A stretch of 58,348 nt of DNA, taken from NCBI GenBank assembly GCA_025465095.1, contig JAODME010000011.1, positions 1 to 58,348 on the forward strand, given 5' to 3'. Shown piece by piece: positions 47,009 through 53,623 of this stretch (positions within the stretch are counted from its first letter, which is position 1; each line of letters opens with the position of its first letter). The notes under the pieces were generated by a model. It was not told where the DNA came from. It searched no databases and saw only the letters and a list, made by a program, of their open reading frames with translations. This DNA is from Microbacteriaceae bacterium. GTDB lineage: Bacteria; Actinomycetota; Actinomycetes; Actinomycetales; Microbacteriaceae. The translations under genes and the position numbers were made by a program.

Positions 47009-48096
47009 TCATCCCCTTGACCGGCTCCACGGTCGGTCTACTCGATCGTCTGCGCGAAATACGCGAGTCGGGAGACGTTCCACTCGTCGGCGACATCCGC
47101 TGGCCGCGAGCGCAGTGGGAGACCGTGGAAGCGGCCGCGACTGAAGCGCAGCTTCCCGACGACACCGCCTGGGCGACCCTCACGTCGGGCAGCAGCGGAT
47201 CACCTCGCATCGTGCTCCGGAGCGCATCGTCCTGGGCCGACTCGTTCGAGGCCGTGGCGCGGTATCTCGATACTGGACCGGACGAGGCCGTGTTGCTGCC
47301 TGCGCCGCCCGCCGCGTCGCTCACTCTGTTCTCGCTGGCGCACGCCCTCGAGGGCGGTCCTCGCCCGCTCTTCGGGTCCGCCTCGCCCTCCAGCCCCGCA
47401 TGTTTGCACGGCACTCCGCACTCGCTGCGCGCTGTGCTTGATGCTGGCGCTCCAACCAGTCTGCGGGCCGCACTGATCGGTGGATCGCACCTTGATCCAA
47501 AACTTCGGGAACGTGCCGAATCCGCTGGTATCCGCCTGACCGCGTACTACGGCTCGGCCGAACTGTCGTTCGTCGCCGTCGACGAGGGCGACGGTCTCAA
47601 AGCGTTCCCCGGTGTAGAACTGGACCTCCGGGATGGCGAGCTTTGGGTTCGTTCCCCGTACGTCGCATCCGGGTACCTCGGCGCTCCCGGTCCGCTGCGG
47701 CAGGACGGCGATTGGGCGACCGTCGGCGACCGGGCAGAGTCGGTCGACGGGCGGCTACGCTTGCTCGGCCGCGCGGACAACGCCATTCTGACCGCTTCAG
47801 CGACGATCGTGCCGGAAGAGGTAGAGGATGTACTCTGCGCGATCCCCGGCGTCCACGACGCGATCGTATTCGGACTGCCGCGGGAGCGGGTGGGCGCGCT
47901 GGTCGCTGCCTTCGTGGAACTGGACGGCAATCCCCCCTCGGACCTCCGCCGCACGGCGGAGGCCCGTCTCGCTACCGCGCATCGACCGCGACGCTGGTTC
48001 GCCGGGCAACTACCACGCACACCCTCGGGTAAACCCGCCCGAGCCGAAGCTATACGCCTCGCACTAGCCGGAGAGGTACCCCGCCTTGTCCACTGA
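47005..48096 (+). CDS. short acyl-CoA synthetase (AMP-forming)
   Basis: A 363-residue member of the adenylate-forming family, much shorter than the usual 500 or more because the N-terminal subdomain is reduced. Core motifs: TSGSSGSPR (60-68, A3 loop, with Arg in place of the usual final Lys), YYGSAELSFVAV (A5), WATVGDRAESVDG (A7) and LPRTPSGKPAR (A10, catalytic Lys343). MenE-like ligases have a similar build. It sits inside the biotin transport operon between bioY and a thiolase gene, coupled by GTGA overlap, so a role with a carboxylic acid biotin precursor (for example pimelate) is plausible but unproven. Confidence 0.8.
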   Translation: MIIPLTGSTVGLLDRLREIRESGDVPLVGDIRWPRAQWETVEAAATEAQLPDDTAWATLTSGSSGSPRIVLRSASSWADSFEAVARYLDTGPDEAVLLPAPPAASLTLFSLAHALEGGPRPLFGSASPSSPACLHGTPHSLRAVLDAGAPTSLRAALIGGSHLDPKLRERAESAGIRLTAYYGSAELSFVAVDEGDGLKAFPGVELDLRDGELWVRSPYVASGYLGAPGPLRQDGDWATVGDRAESVDGRLRLLGRADNAILTASATIVPEEVEDVLCAIPGVHDAIVFGLPRERVGALVAAFVELDGNPPSDLRRTAEARLATAHRPRRWFAGQLPRTPSGKPARAEAIRLALAGEVPRLVH

Positions 48097-49210
48097 CCGC
48101 CGTCCCGTGATCGTCGCCGCCCGCCGCACGCCCATTTGTACCCGAGGTCGCGCCCTCGCCCACTTGACGGTCGGAGAGCTGGCTGCGCCCGCGATCCGGG
48201 CAGCTCTAGCCGACGCCAACACGCTGATCGGGGCGCCGTTCGAGGTGGCAGACGTCGTGCTCGGCAACTGCATGGGCCCCGGCGGCAATCCGGGTCGTGT
48301 GGCCGCGCTCGCCGCAGGACTTGGGACAAACATTCCCGGTGGTACCGTCGACCGCCAGTGCGGGAGCGGACTCGCGGCCGTGCTCGATGCGGTAGCCGCT
48401 ATCCGCGCCGGTGATGAGCGGGTGCGTGTGGCCGGTGGCGTCGAGAGTGCATCCACGGCGCCCGTGCGTTCAATGGGAGGTTTCCACTACGCTCGCGCGC
48501 CGTTCGTGCCCGCTGGCTTCCCAGACCCCGACATGACACGTGCGGCCGAGGATCTGGCCGCACATGATGGTATCTCCCGCTCTCGGCAGGACGAGCACGC
48601 CGCTCGTAGCCACTCGCGTGCACGGGCGGCTCTCGCTGACGGCCGCTTCGACGCCGAACTAGTCGCACTCGACGGCGTTCACCGCGACGACGCGATCGGC
48701 GCAGCGGAACCGCTACTTCCGCGACTTCCCACCCTCTTTGACGGTGGGACGCTCACCGCCGGCACCGCCACGCGCATCGGCGATGGTGCCGCAGCCCTGG
48801 TCGTCGCCCCCGCTTTCGCCGCGCCGGGGCTCGTAGTCCGAGGCTCCGCCGTGGTCGGTTGTGACCCCTCGCTTCCTGGCATCGGCGCCGCGCCCGCTAT
48901 CCAAGCCGCGCTTCGCTTGGCCGACACGGAGGTCGGCGACATCGGCGCGTTCGAGATCGTTGAAGCGTTCGCGGTGCAGAGCCTCGCCGTGCTCGACAGG
49001 ATTGGTCTCGCTGATGACGACCCGCGGCTTTGCGCTGATGGCGGCGCCCTCGCGCTGGGGCATCCCTGGGGTGCAAGCGGTGCGATTGCGGTCGTGCGTC
49101 TGTTCAGCCGACTCGTACGATCAGGAGCACCAGCAGGGACGCTAGGCGTCGCCGCTGCGTCAGTGGGTGGCGGCCTCGGCATCGCCGCAGTTTTCGAGGT
49201 GGTTCGATGA
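48086..49210 (+). CDS. thiolase-fold protein with altered active site
   Basis: A 374-residue thiolase family protein. The nucleophilic cysteine is kept (DRQCGSGLAAV, Cys92), as is GGALALGHPWGASGA with the active-site His. However, the NEAFA motif reads VEAFAVQ (Asn to Val) and the C-terminal CxGGG reads ASVGGGLG (second catalytic Cys to Ser). It may act as a CoA-dependent acyltransferase rather than a classical Claisen thiolase. The TTG at 48086 overlaps the synthetase gene by 11 bases, and its stop overlaps bioM (ATGA). Confidence 0.82.
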   Translation: MSTDRRPVIVAARRTPICTRGRALAHLTVGELAAPAIRAALADANTLIGAPFEVADVVLGNCMGPGGNPGRVAALAAGLGTNIPGGTVDRQCGSGLAAVLDAVAAIRAGDERVRVAGGVESASTAPVRSMGGFHYARAPFVPAGFPDPDMTRAAEDLAAHDGISRSRQDEHAARSHSRARAALADGRFDAELVALDGVHRDDAIGAAEPLLPRLPTLFDGGTLTAGTATRIGDGAAALVVAPAFAAPGLVVRGSAVVGCDPSLPGIGAAPAIQAALRLADTEVGDIGAFEIVEAFAVQSLAVLDRIGLADDDPRLCADGGALALGHPWGASGAIAVVRLFSRLVRSGAPAGTLGVAAASVGGGLGIAAVFEVVR

Positions 49211-49890
49211 GCATCCACCTCGAGGCGGTCTCCGTGCGCCTCGGCGAGGCGGACGTGCTGCGCGACGTCTCCCTCAACCTCGCCGCGCGCACTGTCGCTG
49301 TGATCGGCGAGAACGGTTCCGGTAAGTCCACGTTCGCCCGGCTAATCGGCGGCTTGGTCGTGCGCACCACGGGCGAGTTGAGCGTGCTAGGACTCGATCC
49401 GACCCGCCGGGCAGCGGAGCTCAGGCGTCGGATCGCGCTCGTGTTCAGCAACCCGGACGCCCAGATCGTTATGCCGACGGTTGCCGAGGATGTCGCGTTC
49501 TCGCTCCGCGCCGACCGGCTGCGCTCTGTCGAAGTTCGGGAGCGGGTGAGTGCGGCGCTCGACCGGTTCGGCCTCACGGCTCTGGCCGACCGGCCGTCGC
49601 ACGACCTGTCCGGTGGTCAGAAGCAATTGCTGGCCCTGTGTGGCGCGTTCGTTCGGCGACCCGAGCTGGTAATCGCCGACGAACCGACCGCCTACCTCGA
49701 CGCCCGCAACGCCAGGCGCGTCGCCGACCATCTGTTCGAGGACACAGGACATCGGCTGGTGCTCGTGACCCACGATCTCGTTCTGGCTGAACGTTGCGAG
49801 GTGGCGGTGCTGTTCACGGCAGGTCGCGTGGCCGCAGTCGGAGAGCCAACTGCGATTCTCGCCGAGTACGAAGCGATCCTCCGATGCTGA
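49207..49890 (+). CDS. bioM: biotin ECF transporter ATPase
   Basis: The ATP-hydrolysing subunit of the biotin ECF transporter (227 residues). Walker A is GENGSGKST (about 35-43), the Q loop FSNPDAQIVMPT, signature DLSGGQKQ, Walker B LVIADEPT and the switch His in VTHDL. It overlaps the thiolase and bioN genes at both ends, consistent with an operon with bioY and bioN. Confidence 0.94.
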   Translation: MSIHLEAVSVRLGEADVLRDVSLNLAARTVAVIGENGSGKSTFARLIGGLVVRTTGELSVLGLDPTRRAAELRRRIALVFSNPDAQIVMPTVAEDVAFSLRADRLRSVEVRERVSAALDRFGLTALADRPSHDLSGGQKQLLALCGAFVRRPELVIADEPTAYLDARNARRVADHLFEDTGHRLVLVTHDLVLAERCEVAVLFTAGRVAAVGEPTAILAEYEAILRC

Positions 49891-50483
49891 GCTTCTACCG
49901 CCCCGGTGATGGCTGGTTGCACCGTATGCCCTCCGGCCCGAAGGCGTTTCTGCTTTTCGCGTTCGTGCTCGGTGTCTCTCTGCTCCCATCCGCGTGGTGG
50001 GCGGCCGCGGCCACGGCGACGGCGACTGCTCTGGTCTACCTCCTCGCAGGGGTCGGTGGTTGGCGCGAACTCAGCCACCAGATCCTCATCGTCCGCTGGC
50101 CCATTGCGATCACTGTCGCCAGCCAACTGCTCTTCCTTGGCCCTGAACAGGCCGTCGCCAATACGGTTCGGGTCGTCGCTGCCATCGTGCTCGCCGCGTT
50201 GCTGGTCCTCACGACACGGGTGAGCGCCTTGCTCGACATGATCGAGCGGGGCCTGCGCCCTATGGAACGGCTCGGCCTCGACTCCCAGAGAGCAGCGTTG
50301 TTGCTTACGGTGACGCTGACCACCATTCCCGTACTCGCGCGGCTGGCCGGGGATGTGCGGGACGCACAGCGCGCCCGCGGCGGTCGCAGCAGTCTTCGTT
50401 CCTTCACGGTCCCTTTTCTTGTGGTCGCCCTCAAGCACGCGGACGAGCTCGGCGATGCTCTCACCGCCCGTGGTATCCGATGA
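49884..50483 (+). CDS. bioN: biotin ECF transporter T component
   Basis: The energy-coupling membrane subunit (199 residues), with four or five hydrophobic segments (for example FLLFAFVLGVSLLPSAWW) and the short-chain BioN coupling motifs AQRARGG and ALTARG that contact the ATPase. The ATG at 49884 overlaps the bioM stop by seven bases. Confidence 0.92.
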   Translation: MLSFYRPGDGWLHRMPSGPKAFLLFAFVLGVSLLPSAWWAAAATATATALVYLLAGVGGWRELSHQILIVRWPIAITVASQLLFLGPEQAVANTVRVVAAIVLAALLVLTTRVSALLDMIERGLRPMERLGLDSQRAALLLTVTLTTIPVLARLAGDVRDAQRARGGRSSLRSFTVPFLVVALKHADELGDALTARGIR

Positions 50484-50806
50484 ACGGGCGAAGGCCGCGC
50501 GTCCTGGGGCCGACGGTCGACGACGAAACCCGCTGTGTGCACTACCGGACCCCGCTCGATGTGATCGCGATCAAGTTCGGCTGCTGCCGTGAGTTCTACC
50601 CCTGCCATCTCTGCCACGCGGAGACAGCCGATCACGGCGCGGCACAATGGCCGATGGACGGGCGAGCAGAGCAGGCCGTGCTCTGCGGCGTGTGCGGGCA
50701 CCTCTTGACCATCGCCGGGTATCTCGACGCGAACGCATGCCCGGCCTGCGCCGCGGACTTCAATCCGAGCTGCAAACTCCATGCGGAGCTGTACTTTGAG
50801 ATCTGA
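50480..50806 (+). CDS. CHY zinc finger protein
   Basis: A 108-residue protein with the CHY zinc-finger arrangement: CVHYRTPLDVIAIKFGCC, CHLCHAE, LCGVCGH and CPACAADFNPSCKLH. The ATG overlaps the bioN stop (ATGA), so it belongs to the biotin operon. The function in bacteria is unknown; whether it contributes to biotin metabolism is open. Confidence 0.9.
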   Translation: MNGRRPRVLGPTVDDETRCVHYRTPLDVIAIKFGCCREFYPCHLCHAETADHGAAQWPMDGRAEQAVLCGVCGHLLTIAGYLDANACPACAADFNPSCKLHAELYFEI

Positions 50807-51273
50807 CCCTCGCTGTCCGATCGTGACTGCTGCGCCAGGCTTCGCGCCGTAGTTCTCCCGCTCCGACATACTCGAGCAGCGCGTCGAGTCCGCTTCACGG
50901 CGAGCAGTGGGGCCTCGGCCGTCAGCCGCACGAGGGGTGCGACACCTCAATCTCCCCGACGATCATCGTGCAGACGTGGAACAACGCATTCTCCGACATG
51001 TTCGACAACACGCTGATCAAACCGACCGCGCCGTTCTTCCAGACGCTCGTCCCGATGACGGAAGGTACGAAGGTGCGATTCTCCGCCGACTTCGTGACCG
51101 ACGACGGCTCGTGCGTGAAAGGCACGAACATTACCGAGACGTTCTACGGCTCCGACCCGGACTTCCTGGTCCGGTACGCGGACGTCGCCGCGCAGTAGCC
51201 GGCGGCCCCACCGTCGTCCCGACACAGCCTTCCGGCGAGCTCCGCCCCGCCCCGCCCTGCACGGCTCTAAGGC
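50807..51273. other. gene-poor stretch after the biotin operon
   Basis: Only one short open frame with protein-like composition (50968-51198) is seen. No RNA gene, insertion sequence or clear terminator was recognised. The stretch marks the start of a small accessory patch that ends at tRNA-Val. Confidence 0.5.
50968..51198 (+). CDS. short hypothetical protein, possibly a 3' gene fragment
   Basis: A frame of 76 residues from a GTG, reading WNNAFSDMFDNTLIKPTAPF, then FFQTLVPMTEGTKVRFSADF and ending in SDPDFLVRYADVAAQ. The same frame is open upstream to 50827 without a good start, and the text preceding the GTG (GCDTSISPTIIVQ) also looks like protein, so this may be the tail of a truncated gene. 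No family is recognised and no ribosome binding site is present. Confidence 0.4.
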   Translation: MQTWNNAFSDMFDNTLIKPTAPFFQTLVPMTEGTKVRFSADFVTDDGSCVKGTNITETFYGSDPDFLVRYADVAAQ

Positions 51274-51804
51274 ATGGGCTGGGCCCTAGACGATGGAAAC
51301 AATCGGTTGTCCTCCCCCTCTGCCAAGCTGGGCCCCGTGGACTTCGCGAGCTGGTGGACGGACTTGATGGGATGGCTCGGCTCGTGGCTCATCCCGTTCG
51401 CGCAGACGCCAGGGTTCGCCGGCATCCTCGCGGTGGTCGCCGCGGTCATCGCCTTCTGGGCTTCTACCCGCAACTCGCGGAAGGAACGCTGGTGGAAGCG
51501 GGCGGAGTACGCCCTAGACCGGACGCTGTCGACGGATGAAGCTGAGCAGCTGGTCGGCCTCGCCATGCTGCATTCGCTGCGGAGCCGGGATCAGCGCGAG
51601 CAGGATTTCATCAAAGCGGCGACCGATGTGTTCCTCGACCCGAACGCTGACGGCGACGACACGGATGACGTTCCGCCGGCCGAGCCGGTCGAGACGCCGG
51701 GACCGGCAGCACACGTAGTCGATGCAGGGCGACCTAAACCGCCGGCTCATGGATTTATGCGCTGGCTTCGGCGACAATGGAGGCAAGGGAAGGGGACACG
51801 ATGA
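51274..51804 (+). CDS. single-helix membrane protein of unknown function
   Basis: Up to 176 residues: a membrane segment (IPFAQTPGFAGILAVVAAVI, about 40-60) followed by a basic STRNSRKERWWKR stretch, a soluble region with DRTLSTDEAEQLVGLAMLHS, an acidic linker (DPNADGDDTDD) and a basic tail (MRWLRRQWRQGKG). No family is recognised. A GTG at 51337 is an equally good start. It overlaps the next small gene by four bases (ATGA). Both lie in the accessory patch next to tRNA-Val. Confidence 0.6.
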   Translation: MGWALDDGNNRLSSPSAKLGPVDFASWWTDLMGWLGSWLIPFAQTPGFAGILAVVAAVIAFWASTRNSRKERWWKRAEYALDRTLSTDEAEQLVGLAMLHSLRSRDQREQDFIKAATDVFLDPNADGDDTDDVPPAEPVETPGPAAHVVDAGRPKPPAHGFMRWLRRQWRQGKGTR

Positions 51805-51959
51805 GCATCCGACACACCGACCGTGAATCGGCGGCGCGTCAACCGTCGGAGAAGGTGCGGGTCGCCGCCGCCCGCGTTCGTGTCGACTCCGACAGGCAGG
51901 TCCGGCGCAGTACCCCGCAGTGGATCAAGGACCTCGCCAACACCGGCAAGAAGCAGTAG
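51801..51959 (+). CDS. 52-residue hypothetical protein
   Basis: A small basic protein: MSIRHTDRESAARQPSEKVR at the N-terminus and WIKDLANTGKKQ at the end. The start lies in an ATGA overlap with the preceding membrane protein gene, with AAGGGAAGGGG upstream, so it is translated with it. Its function is unknown. Confidence 0.5.
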   Translation: MSIRHTDRESAARQPSEKVRVAAARVRVDSDRQVRRSTPQWIKDLANTGKKQ

Positions 51960-52260
51960 CAGTAGCAGTAGCGCGCGAGACTCCCCGGGTTGCTGTTCGA
52001 CGCCAGACCATGAAGGGGTCGTGGTTCTGGGTGCCCACCCCGGCCGGTGACTGAGCCCAAGCGGGTTGACCTGTTGGCCTGCCGCCCACCTATCAGTCAT
52101 GGCAACCACAACCCACGAAGAGTCGCTGCACCCGCGCGACGCCGGCTCCGGGCAGATTCACTGAGGGCCAGCACACCGCCCCTGACGTTGCACTGCTGGC
52201 ACCAGCCAGCCCGGACAACCATGTTGTTCTCGGCGAACCAGCGCTTCCACGCGGCGGTGA
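51960..52260. other. non-coding or decayed stretch before the integrase remnant
   Basis: Starts with a short CAGTAG repeat at the end of the preceding gene. No intact gene; a minus-strand stretch near 52200-52290 has protein-like text (WKRWFAENNMVVRAGWCQQC) but no start. It is most simply residual element DNA. Confidence 0.4.
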
Positions 52261-52755
52261 CGCCTGCACGGCGCTGCTGCGCGGCAACGTCTACGATTCG
52301 GCAGCACCAAAAGCCGCAAACCGAGGCGAGTGCCTCTCGTTTATCGCGCTGAAGAACTCGCGCTCGGTCAAAGCATCGGGAAGAAGGCAGGAGACCTCCT
52401 TTTCACCGCGCCGCGAGGTGGACAGATCTCCGGACCGAACCTTACCCGCGCTCTCGGCTGGGGAGAACTCACCTCACACCGCATCTACGAGCTCCGCCAC
52501 ACCGCGGCCACTCGATGGATCGCTGCCGGGGTCAGCATCACAATCGTTTCCGCGTGGCTCGGTCACGTCGACCCCGCGATCACGCTGCGGATCTACGCCG
52601 GCTACCTCGAGGAGAACTCGCTCGCTGGCCTCGAACAGCTCCGCGCGGCGGCGCTTCTGAATACCCGTCCTAAACCCTCCACCGGCAATTCACCGGCGAA
52701 TCAACACGGTGACGGCGTTGGCGCGATGCCAGCGGCAAAAGAAAACCTGCTCTGA
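52261..52755 (+). pseudogene. 3' remnant of a tyrosine recombinase (phage-type integrase)
   Basis: The frame reads LRFGSTKSRKPRRVPLV (the TKTxxSxRxVPL segment), then SHRIYELRHTAATRWIAAGV with the HxLRHT-like catalytic His and Arg, VSAWLGHVDPAITLRIYAGY with the conserved LGH and the nucleophilic Tyr. The N-terminal arm-binding domain and the first catalytic Arg are missing: a stop lies at 52258. It ends 18 bases from the 3' end of tRNA-Val, the usual place of an integrase next to its attachment site. Confidence 0.75.
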
Positions 52756-52772
52756 CCGGGGTCTTTGGGCAG

Positions 52773-52845
52773 TGGGCCCTACCGGGCTCGAACCGATGAC
52801 ATCCACGGTGTAAACGTGGCGCTCTACCAACTGAGCTAAAGGCCC
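52773..52845 (-). tRNA. tRNA-Val (anticodon TAC)
   Basis: Minus strand, 73 bases, 3' CCA not encoded. The acceptor arm pairs GGGCCTT with AGGGCCC; the D arm is AGCTCAGTTGGTAGAGC; the anticodon arm reads CCACGTTTACACCGTGG with TAC; the T arm contains GGTTCGAGCCC. It is the probable attachment site of the element whose integrase remnant lies on its 3' side. Confidence 0.95.
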
Positions 52846-52927
52846 GCGACGAAGATCGCAGATGCGATCGCGAGGCGACAATTCACCATGCTACATGCCC
52901 GGCGGGGCCCCGTGGCGGCGCATCCGC

Positions 52928-53401
52928 TCAGACCACGGCCGGAACGAGCTCGGCAAGGGCCGCGCGGTACGACTCGAGCGACCGCGCCTCCCCCGGGGCC
53001 GTCACGAAGCTGGCGCGGATGATTCCATTCGTGTCGATGAGGAACGAAGCACGATTGGCGAAACCTTTCGCCTCGAGGAACACACCGTAGTCCTTTGCGA
53101 CGTCGCCGTGCGGCCAGAAGTCGGCGAGCAGCGGGAAGTCGTACCCCTCCTGTTCGGCGAACGCGCGCAGCGTCGCCTTCGAGTCGACAGAGATTCCGAG
53201 GAGTTGCACGCTGTTGTCCGCGAAGAGGGAGAGGTTGTCGCGCAGTTCGCAGAGCTCGCTCGTGCACGTGCTCGTGAACGCCAGTGGAAAGAAGACGAGT
53301 GCGACCGGGCTCTTGCCGCGGAAGTCCGACAGTCGCACGTGCTCCCCGAACTGGTTGGGGAGCTCGAAGTCAGGTGCGTGGGTGGAGATCTCCAGAGCCA
53401 T
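52928..53401 (-). CDS. peroxiredoxin, AhpE/Bcp-like
   Basis: A 157-residue thiol peroxidase. The peroxidatic motif is PLAFTSTCTSELCELRD with the catalytic Cys and a second Cys five residues on. The N-terminus MALEISTHAPDFELPNQFGE and ASFLIDTNGIIRASF match the AhpE-type subgroup of actinobacteria. It is divergent from aceE. AAAGGACG precedes the ATG. Confidence 0.91.
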   Translation of the reverse strand: MALEISTHAPDFELPNQFGEHVRLSDFRGKSPVALVFFPLAFTSTCTSELCELRDNLSLFADNSVQLLGISVDSKATLRAFAEQEGYDFPLLADFWPHGDVAKDYGVFLEAKGFANRASFLIDTNGIIRASFVTAPGEARSLESYRAALAELVPAVV

Positions 53402-53450
53402 GATGCGTCCTTTCGCCCCGGATGACGGGCATCCGGAAACACGATTGGCA

Positions 53451-53456
53451 ATACTA
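53451..53456 (-). promoter_or_regulatory. -10 box candidate of the peroxiredoxin gene
   Basis: TAGTAT about 50 bases upstream of the ATG, leaving a leader with a good ribosome binding site. Confidence 0.35.
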
Positions 53457-53499
53457 CGCCCGCGATCCTCCGGGTCAAACCGCCGCCAGTGTGTGCAAC

Positions 53500-53505
53500 T
53501 AGGAT
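53500..53505 (+). promoter_or_regulatory. -10 box candidate of aceE
   Basis: TAGGAT, about 118 bases upstream of the aceE GTG; no convincing -35 element is seen. Confidence 0.3.
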
Positions 53506-53623
53506 TGTCACGGCCATTGGGTGCTCCCGGCTCGTAACCCGATCCGCACCGCTCATGGCATCTACTAGCCAACAGGCGCTGCGCGACGGCGAACACGAGC
53601 CACGAACAAGAGCGAGGTCAAGG

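Noticed and set aside
51950-51972. CAGTAG repeat (about four units)
   Set aside because: Too short to be a minisatellite or CRISPR; it coincides with the stop of the 52-residue gene.
52093-52287. Minus-strand open frame of 64 codons before the integrase remnant
   Set aside because: Overlaps the integrase frame, no ribosome binding site, and no recognisable domain; a different minus frame has more protein-like text but no start.
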